Position numbers and translations under genes: made by a program. Shown here in pieces: positions 1 through 16,303 of a DNA stretch of 64,000 bases (positions are counted from its first letter, which is position 1; every line of letters begins with the position of its first letter). The stretch comes from Lineus longissimus (Eukaryota > Nemertea > Pilidiophora > Heteronemertea > Lineidae). Location of the stretch: the NCBI RefSeq assembly GCF_910592395.1, contig NC_088309.1, positions 1,428,501 to 1,492,500 on the forward strand, given 5' to 3'. The notes below the pieces were generated by a model. The model did not search any database. It saw nothing but the letters and a program-made list of their open reading frames with translations, and had not been told where the DNA came from.

Positions 1-386
1 GGTCCCAAAGTGGTTACATTCTGTGCAATTGGACCTCTGTAATCAGGACACTTCCATATCAAGGGCAGGTCTGTCTCCAAGTCCGTTTGACAATGAACAG
101 AGAGAACTCGTAGTTTTAAGCACAGTCAGACGTGGAATAATGGAATGCCAATGTGTCTAGGTTCTGACTGTATAAGTACTAAACAAAGCTACCTACATGT
201 ACAGTACAGTGCACTACCACACGCAGCATTCCATAACTCACTGAATGCATGTAGTTCACTGGGATAATGAGTATTGGGGAGTGGTGTTGTTCATATACAT
301 GTACAGTGAAGTGCCCTATGAACTGACAACACTATTTATGGTGCCTTACGTGTACTTTTATAACTTGTATTCAAATTCAATTCTAG

Positions 387-529
387 ATCAAGATGGTGAG
401 AAGTTGCAAGCTGTAATCAAAGCTTTAGAAGACGAGGGATACAAGTGTTGGACGACGTCGGTTGGTGGACCCGGCATACAACAACATTCCATAGATGACA
501 GAAAGATTGTGATACGGACTACTTGTTAA
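387..529 (+). CDS. Possible 3'-terminal exon of a PHPT1/janus-like gene (partial)
   Basis: A polypyrimidine-poor but usable acceptor (TTCTAG, ending at 386) opens a frame that runs to a TAA at 527-529. The peptide contains GGPGIQQHSIDDRKIVI, which resembles the GGGRISHQSQDKKIHVYG segment of 14-kDa phosphohistidine phosphatase (PHPT1, janus/ocnus family), and the preceding helix-like stretch fits the region before it. The usual C-terminal part of PHPT1 after this segment is missing, and no donor that would restore it is evident, so this could be a truncated copy, a last exon of a divergent homologue or a chance match. Upstream exons would lie outside the window. The family call is tentative. 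Confidence 0.3.
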
Positions 530-2800
530 TAGTATCATTCTTTTGACTGTGACAATGATGGCAGTGTGTAAAACCACTTTCAACATTCAAGCCACATTCC
601 ACATGAGGACATCAAGGTTTTGTTTCAGATGCAATTCTTTGTTTCACCCCGTTCACAAGCGGGTCTACGTATTGATTGACCGGGATCAAAGGACTCCCAC
701 CTATTCATGAGTTTAATTAACACCATGTGATACGAATTTCACATATTCCTCAAGAGATGTCATTCCATGAAAATTAAAGGACAGCAACCAGAGATTGCAT
801 GTCTTGATTTTTTGTGTCTGTTAGTTTCTTACAATAGAAAACATAGTAATTTAGTAATTTGTACTTGTTAACATGGTTTGATATCAATTATCAGGCACAT
901 TGTACATGAACTGGTGCTAGCAACTGCAGAGTATCAAACAAAATTTGCTTTTGCCAACGAATTGTTCTCTTCTTCCTTGAAGGTGACTCACTTGAGGTTT
1001 TCCCACGAACAATCTGAAGGCACACAAGAGTGCTCTTTGAGAAGTGCATATCGATCTGAAATGTTCAAAATCAACCACTTTGTCGTCCTTGAAGTTCAGT
1101 GGGTTACGTGGGTAGTCTCTGTACTTATCATGTGGCCCACAGATGGGACTGCATGTTGGAGTTTTAACATGATATCATAGGTACTTGTTCACCGTCTTGC
1201 TTGCCCACAGAAAGGCCCGTGCCTGTTGATTTACAGATATCTGAGCAGGGTATCAGGCCCACTTGCAGCAAGGATGCCACAGTCACCTTCAATAATACCA
1301 GTTCGGGAGTTCCTACAGTTGTACATGTACACTGTCCATTGGCACATCACTTCAGACTGGTCACCAAACGGACTGAACAAGGCAGAGTTTACAGCAATCC
1401 TTCAAGGTATGATAACCAAAGATAAGCACACACAATTATATATCAATATCATATTTTTATTCTAGATTCTTATATACAAGTACATTTTATCCATATATAA
1501 ACAAAGGAGCATAAAACAATGAACTTGAATGGCCTGCGCATTGCAGCCGTAGGGACACTAGCTTCCCATTTCTAACTACTTTGAAACTGAATACATCTGC
1601 AAGTCACATTTAAAATCGGACATTCTGAAGCAATACATTCCATGCAGCTCGTGTGGATCTGCGATAGAAATTCAATGCCAACACGAATATTCACACACCA
1701 TCTGCAGGATCTAGCATCTGACAGGATCGAGCAACATGGAATATGCAATAGTCATGACATTTTTTAGGAATCAAGGCATCATTTGAAAGACACGTGAAGT
1801 ATTTGTCCAGACATATCGGATGGCAAATACAGATAAATATTGATTATTCTCAAGCAGATGGCAGGAACACAGCCTTCCATCACACCATGAGGTCCCAGAT
1901 GTGTCACAGGCTCATGAGTGAAACAATCAGAACTGAGAGATGATTTAGCAGTCAATCATTCACCACCACACCTACAGAAAACAAGCATGAAACCAGCACA
2001 TAAATGGTACTAATGTGGCAAGTTGATATCTTGTGTAACTGTCAATTCTGGGCTGATCGATCGCTATGATTCTGGTATCTTCAGGCACCTGAGATCTACT
2101 CCACGAATCGTAGACCAGTAAATCTAAGATGGCCACCTGTGTTGGCAGTCACAGAACGACACAGCCATGCGACTACACAGGAGTATACATCTACATGTAA
2201 ACATGCACATACTATTCAGTACACTGCACCTGATCCTTCTGGTATGCAAGCATTTGATGACACCACAGTCATGTACACCAACAGAAAAATTCTGCTACAG
2301 CAAGTTATGTTATTTCATGGAAAACAAGATTTTAATTTTCAAGGCAGATGACTGAAAGCACTGAAGTCGGCTAATATGTATATACAATACATGTAGTTTT
2401 ACACAAAGACTACACTGCTTAGATAACTAGACCTTTTTTATTATCAGATATAAAGTTCCAGTCAAACATTTCTCTACAACAAATCACTGCAATAGTCACA
2501 CTACAATCATAATTCAGGCAATATCTTCATTCTTGATTAAATGCCATACCTTATGAGCCAGTTAACATAAAACCAAGTATCTATTAATCCATACTTGATA
2601 AAACTAAGAGTATGATACCTAATTGCCATTAGCTAAAGTTTGTTTCTTAATGTGTGCATACAAAACGTTGTAAATTGTGCACCTTCAAAATCACAAATAC
2701 GAGGAAATGAACTTGTTAAAAGCGGTCGTCGTATCAATGCATGTAGTGCCTACTTGAGTTGGCCTCTTCATTAGTGTAGAACTTCACAAATGTGCATAAC
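530..2800. other. Non-coding stretch, nothing recognised
   Basis: Only short overlapping ORFs occur here, with no domain, splice-consistent exon series or repeat structure that I can recognise. Part of the upper end may be 3' UTR or downstream sequence of the minus-strand ubiquitin ligase gene. Confidence 0.4.
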
Positions 2801-3076
2801 ATTTATTGTTTTGAAAGAAACGACTGAAGTGCTATTCCTGAATAAATGAGCTTTACACATTTTGAAAGCAGCACAAACAGGTCGACAGAAATAAAATCCA
2901 GCCCATAAAAAAAACATGGAGAGAAACTAACATGATTTTTATGTCTCCTATTCCAGCTGTAGCTTTGCAGTTCCAAGGATGCCCACCAACATGTAACACA
3001 AACACACTGTGGCATAATACATTGGAGAAGTGTACGTAACCCACTGTGAACATGCCTTGAATACACAAGACACATT

Positions 3077-3299
3077 TGTGACTCGCTCTACCAAAACTAG
3101 GCGCTTGTCGCATCTGAACTTGACAGGTTGATACGAACTTGTTGTTCATTTCCCTATTGTAGACCTTTTGTAAAATCTATTACAAACTGATTTAGTCTCA
3201 TTTCACAAAAGGTCTACAATAGGGAAATGAACAACAAGTCCGTATCAACCTGTCAAGTTCAGATGCGACAAGTGCCTAGTTTTGGTAGAGCGGGTCACA
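3077..3299. repeat. Long inverted repeat (100-bp arms) 3' of the ligase gene
   Basis: The segment 3077-3176 is the reverse complement of 3200-3299 with only a few mismatches, separated by about 23 bp. The arms contain the motif CTACCAAAACTAGGC on one side and its complement on the other. It lies about 190 bp beyond the stop codon of the minus-strand RNF34-like gene, so it may be transcribed in that gene's 3' UTR and fold into a long double-stranded hairpin. No transposase sequence or clear target duplication is visible; it may be a foldback MITE. Confidence 0.85.
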
Positions 3300-3489
3300 T
3301 TTGTGAGATTCTCAGTCAGTTGGGGATCAAATTCTCAGGAGTGAATCATCACACCGGCGAAAGCTCTTGGATAAATAAAATAGAAAAAAACCTTGGATAA
3401 GTCATCGAGAAAACCATTCCAAAACAGTTCCGATCCATGAGAAAATTTCCTCAGACACGAAAGAGTAACAACAAAGAGTAACTTAACAT

Positions 3490-6400
3490 TTATGCTCTGA
3501 ATATATGGACAGCTCTCACAACATACTGCCGGCATATCGGACACTCAGATAGTCTTTTCCCGCATTTCGTACATGCCACAAAATGTCCACATTCGAGTAA
3601 TACGCAATCGATTGGAGCGTCCATGCAGATTTTACACATTCCGTCTTCCTCCTCATCGTCATCGGCCGGATTACATAGAGATGAATGACTTGGATCGGAT
3701 TGAGTTGCCTCCCCTTCAACATAAAAGTTTGGGCATTTAAAATATTTCCTGATACAAGTGCTCCAGCAATACACAAAAAAAGATCAAACTTTCATTTTGA
3801 AAAACTCGCAAGATATAAACCTAATGATTACCAAATGTCTACCACATGTAGCCAAGATCAATTACTTGTGTTTCAAGTTTGTTGGTTTCATTACGTGAGA
3901 CATGATTTTCACTGCGTTCTGATACTAATTCGTATACTAATTCAAGAACACTGCATCCATGTACATGTACATGTAGGTGTAGTTTTTGATTTCTTCATCT
4001 TGGAAATAGATAGAGTACATGTTCTTTTGCATGTATATTCAAAGATTGTATCTAGCCTCTGAAGTTGAATGGTGGTAAAAAACAAGAGGAGAGTGACATG
4101 GCAGGGCATGCATAGGACAATTTCGGTTTGAAACAAAATAAATTTAATCCATGACACAAAATGCTGAAATCCAATGTACATGTAAATGTGATGACTTTGA
4201 TCAATCACAGAAACAGCCATCATAGCCATCGCTTTTTTGAAAGTACGTAGGTACCACTCATTACCATACTGATTACACAAAACTAAAAATAAGGACAATG
4301 CAGAACTTATGAACTTGAAAGGATGCAAGAGAAGGAACGATTCTGCAAAACACGTCATGAAAATGAAACTGAAAAGAACTAAAACATGGTGGATCTTGAA
4401 ATAGCTTCAGTTCAAAACGACACAGATATTTATCATGACCAAAGCAGGTCAAGATCCACAGCCGGATAAAACAGGAAAGGTACCAGACAAATGGATGAAA
4501 GACTTGCAAAAAATTATTGAAATTTGAGATGGATTCCTTTGAACCATGCAGATTATGAAGCTGCTTGTCTCAGAGCCTCAACCAGCAAAGCCTTCTTGCA
4601 AAGGAAGTTTCCAGATTAATTTTTTTTCGAATCATTACACAATACCGAACATTTAGCGTCAAACCCTAGCATTTTGCCACAGTGTGTGGCTTGACTTTAT
4701 TGCTTTTAAGACGCTTTGCAAGAACACTTCGATCCACCACATGGTTCAGAGGACAAAGTATAATGTAGCCGTGCATTGGGACAGACTCACCATGTACAGG
4801 GTAAGTTTTCACACAGTCCTCTGAAAAGTGAAGGATGGCACACTGAAGATTTCTCTGGGATGCAATAAAGAAGCCGTTTCTTTTTCAATTTTTAATCTTT
4901 ATTGACAAATCTCACAGGGAGAGCCGCCCAGATTATGGCACTCTCGAGGAAATTGAATGTTTTAGCAGGGCAATTTAAAAGGGAGTTGCAAATTTCATTC
5001 AAGAAGGCTCGACTTGCAGCCCACTCAGTGCTGAAATATCATGTTTCTTTGGGCCCATCCAGGCCCAATAAACGTCTAAGCCTAGACTGTCAAGTCTTGC
5101 ATGACTCACATGTAACGTCACATACATCAATTACATTGACTGAAAAATGAAAAAGTCACGAAATTCTATACGTACCATATGAAGGAGGAGGGACACCAGG
5201 GTCGTTAGGTGTTGGAACAGATGGCAAACCACTCGACGCTGCAAAAAAAACACAACTAGCTGTCAATCAGAAGTGCTGTGTGACAAATGCCCTATCCTGA
5301 ACTTCATGGTCTATGCTTTATCATGCCCAGGTGTTAAGTTTTTAAGAATATCTGATGTCTAAGAATTCGACCTGTAAGAAAAGGTAGGGACAGAGCTTTA
5401 GTAGACCAGGAAGTCTAACACACCTTATACCCTGGACATGTATATCTGGCAGGGATATAATCAGACAATGGAGCCACAACACCATTCATTAAAGCAAAAA
5501 AAGTTATTTTACAGAACGTGTGTACAGGTAGGAACCTGTTCATGCAAAGACAGGTCATGCAAAGAGCTCTGATATGTACTGAATGTAATAAAATCTAACG
5601 TCTACATGCACACCATCACCTAAATGTAGAAAGCAGGTATAACTATTATCAGTGCCAATGTTTAAACTTTTGCAAACCACATTCATGCAAAGTGACTGGC
5701 ACCCTGTGCAAGGGTAATAGCATCTCTATGACCTTGTCACCTGATAGCAAGAGCAGTGAAAAACAAAAACTTCAAATCAAAGTCAGTCATCGGGGGCCGA
5801 TGAAGAAGAGACAACAATTGCCAAAGATTAGTGAATGTAAAACTCCCAGCTGCATCAGGAATGAGTAGTCCAAGAGAAAAAGTGTATCGAAATATTTGCG
5901 CCAAGAAGAATGCTGTTTCAGAAAGCAAACCCTCTTCCAATAGAAACTGAAGTGGGAAGGTTTCTTACGAAATATAAGTGACCAGAATGACCTTTTCTCT
6001 GAAATAAGGTTAGAACTTGAGATGGCGGCTGATCCTGTAAACCACAAAATATTTGCAGGTTTTGCAAATAATAAAGATTTTCGAAAACAAATATTGCGAA
6101 AATGTAGAAGCATATCAATCTGGTCTTTCGGAAGTGGTGTACTCATCTAATTCTAACATGCATTGCCATTCGGATGCTGTGTACATACTATATCTAACTT
6201 CTTTTGCAAGCGATGCAAGTGCAGAGCTGCCAAATTCATTGCTTGTTCCTACTTGTTGTTGTTTTGATAGGAGATTGGAGTGTCGTTATGAGAGAGTGGC
6301 AGTGAAGAGCTGTTAAAGGAATTTGAACACGACACCTATTGAGGGTCTTCATTTCAACTTTGGCTGCAAGGGGTGAAGATGAAAAAAGCTTTTTGTTGAG

Positions 6401-8798
6401 TTGGCAGCTCTGCTCAGGTGGTTATTTCTAGGAGACGAGCCACAGCCATCTACATGTAGATCGCACACAATTAAAACACCCTTACTTTGAGAGTCTCTTC
6501 TATTCTGACTGGAAGCACCAGCTCGATTTTTCTGACGAGAATTTTTAGAATGTACTGAAATGAAATCAGGTAGAGAGAATTTGGGAAAAACTTTACTGCG
6601 AATATGTCATGTACAGTGGAACCTCCATTAGCAGACACCTCTGTTAGCAGGACACCCTCTATTTTATCCGACAGAGCTGAACATAGCTTACACTAGCTGC
6701 CCTTAAATAATTACACACACCCCTCCTGCGATGACCTGTCATTCACTTCTTTAGCTACAGGTAGGGAAGATTTCCTAGTGCCTCAGGTAATGCATCATTC
6801 CACTTTGCATGAGAAGGCTGTATGTACCTGGATGTGTCGTCATTTTATAGTATCTACTGTGGGCCAAATTATAAGGACAGCTATGTAAAGGGTGTCCTTC
6901 ATCGAGAGGTTCTACTAAAGTTCAATACAGACCTTTTTATAGTCTTTTACCAATTACTAGGCAAAGTCAAAACATGTTAAGCACAGTAAATGTATAAGTC
7001 AAGCATAGTCAAGAGAGCAAGTCAAAATAAATGAAGCAGCTAACTTTTATGAACAAATGACCAAATCAGTCCCGGGAAAGATGACGGAAGGTAAATCAAA
7101 AACATACTTCGCTGCCATTGTCTCTGATTTTCATTCCAGAGTCTCTTAGTTCGCTCAACAAGCTCTCTTTTTTCACAACATCCTTTATAATCGACAAAAT
7201 TGTTTGCCAAAACTTCCTTGAGCTGTCTCACAGAGAGTTCATCAATATCACTTTCATGCTGTAGTTGTTCTAATGTCATCCGCCGTGGGGGTGCAGGCTG
7301 ATCTGGCTCGTTAGACTGCAAAGGCAACAAGGTGGTTTATCAATAGCTAATATCAAAATTTGACATTTTGCACTCTCTATTGAAGTGTCCAGGGGATTGT
7401 TTTTTGTCTCCATTAAGCAGGTGCCAGTAAGAAACGAGACCTTCCCAGAAACAAGACAATGGCCTATCAAGGGGACCCCAAAATGACTACTGTACTGGGC
7501 TTTGATGAAGAAAATGTCTTATTTCAGCTTAAATTCTGTTCAGTGGCAAAGAACAGGCAAATAGCAACTGCATACATCATTTAAATGTGGCCTAGTACAT
7601 ATACATACCTCTGGAGTATCATGATGGACTGTTTGCATCAATTCAGCAGATTGAGTTTCTTCAGCAGTATGAGGTATCCAGTCTTCAGATGACGTGGATG
7701 GGCTGTGTTGCGTTGCTTGCGGAGGGCTTTCCTCTGCCTCAAGGGACTCTCCGCTGGACTGACTACCCTGTCCTTCACTTGTTTGGGTCTCTTGATGCTG
7801 CCTCTGTGAAATGTGTGAGAAGATGAAGGTCAAGATGAAGACAAGATGAATACTTTCACTTCTTTTTCTCAGCACTAGTACAAAATTTCTCTCTTTTTTT
7901 CCAATAAATTTTTCTGTGATTTTGAATTTTGAAAATCTAGCCTCGAGGTTATTCACGAAAACCTCAAAGATAAAACACTTGCAGAAATTGCGATCTATAT
8001 AGTATCACCATCTCATCTGTACCCGATCATTTCTCTCAAAATAAAACCTCTGAATGGTCAAAGCGTTTCGGGCATCTCTGTAAAAGAACATACTCAGGAA
8101 AACACTCACAGCAAGTTGTTCTACCCATTCCTGATGAGCTTGTTGCTGCTGCCGCTGTAACTCCACAGTCGACTGGCCATTGTTACTTTTCACAATAAGT
8201 TCAACCAGGTCCTTCTTTTCCTTGCAGCCGTCCATTGTGATATTCTTCATGAGCAAATACTGGCGAAGATCTTTGATTTTGAGCTGCATGAGTTCGCTAC
8301 GGCTAAGACGCCGCGAGGAGAGGATACGACACTTGTTACATGTCCGCAGCCCACCTTGATCACGGATGACACAGGCGGTGCAATAGTTGTTCTGACACAC
8401 ACAACACAATTTCTGGAATGAAACAAAACCATTCTTATCACATGCTTGAAAGTCAGATCCAGTTGATACAATGTGATATCCAAATATTCTTTGAGAGACA
8501 AACTTGAGCACTTCAGTCAATCAGATGTTACAGGGGAGCACTAATTCTATATTGTGATTACAAATATACCAGTGACAAACATGATAAACTGGAGACAAAC
8601 CACTGAAGAAATTCAGCCCTAAGAATTCCGACTTACTTTTCTCTTCAAAAAAGTAAATGGCACCGAGCATGCCTCGCATGTTGCCACTGCCTCATTGGAT
8701 CGATTGAAGAGGGAAGACGAGGACGAGTTGAAAGTGCTTGCCCCCGCACCCATCGAAGCAGAGATCTGATTGATGCACTCCTCTGCAAATTTCTTCAT
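3490..8798 (-). CDS. RNF34: E3 ubiquitin ligase RNF34/RFFL-like (FYVE-type zinc finger, SAP, RING), 6 exons
   Basis: Minus-strand exons: 8798-8637, 8412-8110, 7803-7609, 7315-7108, 5238-5176 and 3713-3490, all GT-AG and phase-consistent, giving 384 aa (human RNF34 is about 372). The N-terminal FYVE-like zinc finger has Cys at 41, 44, 57, 60, 65, 68, 79 and 82, split by intron 1. A SAP-like helix pair follows (about 93-130, [14 protein letters not shown]), then a Ser/Glu/Gln-rich linker and a second SAP-like segment (about 247-283, [20 protein letters not shown]). The C-terminal C3HC4 RING has C337, C340, C352, H354, C358, C361, C368 and C371 and ends [12 protein letters not shown], almost as in vertebrate RNF34 and RFFL. 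Family members are RING E3 ligases acting on caspases, p53-pathway and trafficking proteins at endosomal membranes. RNF34 and RFFL cannot be separated here, and the gene may predate their split. The acceptor of the last exon has a weak pyrimidine tract; that exon boundary is the least certain. Confidence 0.9.
6612..6917. mobile_element. Short mariner-type MITE in RNF34-like intron 4
   Basis: The left end reads TACAGTGGAACCTCCATTAG and the right end, read in reverse complement, TAGTAGAACCTCTCGATGAA; both are followed by a GGACACCC block. TA dinucleotides flank both ends. The roughly 300-bp interior has no coding capacity. TA targets with CAGTGGAACC-type ends fit Tc1/mariner-like non-autonomous elements. 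The same terminal motif recurs at 34537. Confidence 0.65.
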
Positions 8799-10685
8799 AT
8801 GACTTCTATCTCCACAGGAATGTCATGAAAACAAACACCTTATTCAATCAGCATTGTTGTCGTGTAACTGTAGGCTACATGTAATCTGAAACTGGGAAAA
8901 AGACGTCATTCATTCCACATAGCACTGCTAAAAAACCGCCACCAGGCATAACCACCGATAGGCCTTAGCTTTTGCCAGATATGCTTGTACCATCTAGCCT
9001 ACTCCTAGGGTCGGGAAAACAAATCTTCACGTTTGTTCAAGGTAAAACGGATGACTGGCCAGTGCCCCTAAACAAATTTCTATGTCAACTAAAAGGTTAA
9101 TGCGAGAAAGAAAGTAAACACTTCACAAACAGAGCCTTTGTCGATACAACGATAGTCGGTCTACTCTGATCCACCAACACACTGACAGTCGACCCCTGAC
9201 ACTAGTGACAGTGTCAGTGTTGACAGTGACACGGACAGACTGTCACAGACACAGTCAGTCATGAGTATATGACAGTCTGAGTATATGACAGTCCTGAGTC
9301 CACAGCCAGGCAGGCACCCATTTTCCATTCGATCCATTCAATGCATTGCATGATGATGCACACTGTCACTGGATCACTTCCCACCGACTGACGACATAGG
9401 CAGAGTGAGACCGAGACACACATCATCATGACTGGAGATGCCACAAGGCAAGACCACAACAAGAACAACAACACACCACTTTCAGTAAAGTCAATGAATG
9501 AATGAACAAAGTGAAAGTCAGCTGATTTGCTTCTTTGTCACCAGATCACTTCCAAAATTAGGTCTGATAACGGACCTGTGCTATAGCTACATGTTCACAG
9601 ACCAACAGTGCCAGAAGACTGTAAGATTACTGATATAACATGTAAAACAAGTGACAACACCTTTTCCCCGTCCCTGCTACAGAGCAAATTGCTCTAACTC
9701 CCTTGTATGACATTACAGCGATTGTTTGTATCATTCTCGAACATTGTCGAATGTGGGCTAGCATATGACGTCACTTTGACTTTCGTTTATAAATAGATTG
9801 CGCGAAATATGAAAATGAGAATGAAAATACACAGTACTTTATTTTTAGAGCATTCATCTCCAATATGCACTCTAGCATAGGTCACAGCATATACTTTTCA
9901 TCTTTTATGGGGTATTATTATTTGTGGAAAGAATTTATAGCTGATCTTTCATTTTATAAAAATGTGCCACGCCCTCTCAACCACGTGGTAATTTTCCTGA
10001 CGAGCTATCTGCACAAGACAAGTACCACGGATTCTGTGAATTTTGTTGACAGGTTGAAGAACACCGATTTTTAAGGTGTTTCATCCTTCCCAGGCAGGTT
10101 ATTTGTTACGCAAGTTGCTTTGGAAAGTATAACTGAAGGTGGTGTACCTTTCGGAGTTTTATTTTTCCCTTGCCATCCTCGGTAGAATTGGAGAATGTTT
10201 GGGAGGAAATTGCCTGTGCACAATATGACTACACTGACACAGGACACAGGCACGTGAAAATGAGAGATCAAGAGCCCCCCCCCCCCCTCCAACGACTGAC
10301 AAACCAGCCCCACACCCCACACAACTTAGGGTAAGCATACAATGACAACACCGTCACACGTACATGTAACTGTTCCGTGGGGGGGGGGGGGGGGGGGGTG
10401 TTCGTCAGTAGACTGAGGCCGAGGGCTGAGCCTTTGCCTTTGGGAGGGGGAGGGGGGGGGGTTCACTGTTATTGATCTCTTATTTTCACCTGCCTGTGCC
10501 TGGACATAGAGGGAGAATCAGCACCACTTTGCTGCTTGCCGGGCTATTGGCATCTGTGTAGGACTTTGCATCTACTCCAAATGCTTGGTCCAGCCTAGTT
10601 GAGTCCAATATCATCTACAAGTCTTACTGTATAAAATCTCTTTCATGTCTTATTCCAGTTTAGTCGTGAGTCTGCATTGGCTACC
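8799..10685. other. Divergent intergenic region between the RNF34-like gene and ASL
   Basis: This interval should carry the promoters and 5' UTRs of the two divergent genes. A patch at 9175-9300 is dense in GACAGT and its complement ACTGTC and can fold on itself. A TATA-like octamer lies at 9788-9795, and C- and G-homopolymers occur at 10275-10287, 10379-10398 and around 10451. No conserved coding sequence was seen. Confidence 0.5.
9788..9795 (+). promoter_or_regulatory. TATA-box-like sequence
   Basis: TATAAATA in plus orientation, about 0.9 kb upstream of the ASL start codon. It matches the core promoter consensus, but with no transcript data its link to ASL (which would need a long 5' UTR or a 5' UTR intron) is inference. 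Confidence 0.25.
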
Positions 10686-15522
<4,837 letters not shown>

Positions 15523-16086
15523 TTCAGATCAAGTCAGATCAGCTGATCTACTAGTTGATACAAAACTTGGTGGAATGAATTGATTGTGGTGCCAGAGCAC
15601 AGCTAGCATTCAATTGTGAATTTTAGGTATGATTGTACACGTATTCTAGTCTACATGTACTAGTCTCCATGTGATCAAAGGCATTTTTCAAGTAAGCGGA
15701 ACTATACTGGCCAGAAAAAAGAAAGTGGGTTTTTGAAAGATAGCCCAAAATTTAATGAATATGAAGATCAGAAGTGCACATAACAAACATTCCTGAGAGC
15801 CTATCACCAGGTGCATAGCCTTGTCCTTACTCGTGTGGCTGCACAGTGTGGCTGCACAGTGTGTTCAGGAAGCGGTGCAATCCCTCATTTGCTGGTGCTA
15901 AAATGTTTTTTGTAAGGACTTATATATTGTCTGAAATAATATGCCATTTTGTGATTATTGATGCATCTTCTGTACACTTACATGTAGTGAATTACCTTAA
16001 AAACAGTACTCTTTAAGGAGTGATTTTCTCATTAAATGCAATTAGTAGTCATGATCACTTAATTGATACCGTACAAATGTATGTAT

Positions 16087-16092
16087 AATAAA
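16087..16092 (+). terminator. Probable ASL polyadenylation signal
   Basis: AATAAA about 565 bp after the ASL stop codon, followed by a GT-rich stretch typical of a cleavage-site downstream element. It is the best plus-strand candidate before the convergent rolling-stone-like gene. Confidence 0.5.
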
Positions 16093-16127
16093 CCTGTTGT
16101 GTATGGAAGAGGTTGTTTTGGTTTGTG

Positions 16128-16174
16128 CTTGGAGGAATTATACTTATACTTATACCAAGTATAATTCCTCCAAG
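16128..16174. repeat. Perfect 18-bp inverted repeat between convergent genes
   Basis: CTTGGAGGAATTATACTT (16128-16145) is followed after 11 nt by its exact reverse complement (16157-16174). It sits about 35 bp past the ASL poly(A) signal and 130 bp beyond the rolling-stone-like stop codon on the other strand. Confidence 0.85.
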
Positions 16175-16303
16175 GTTTGTGCAAATTACTTGGATGGTTC
16201 TTTATATAATACCCGAAAAAAAAAACAAGTTAGCCAGCCCTCTACACAGAAGAAACTGATGGTCCGGTCGCGATTTTAAGTTTGAAAAAGTCTCAAGAAT
16301 CCT

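Noticed and set aside
5787-6146. 119-aa minus-strand ORF in an RNF34-like intron
   Set aside because: It is Phe/Leu/Ser-rich in the way of translated AT-rich intron sequence, and no exon of the ligase is expected there.
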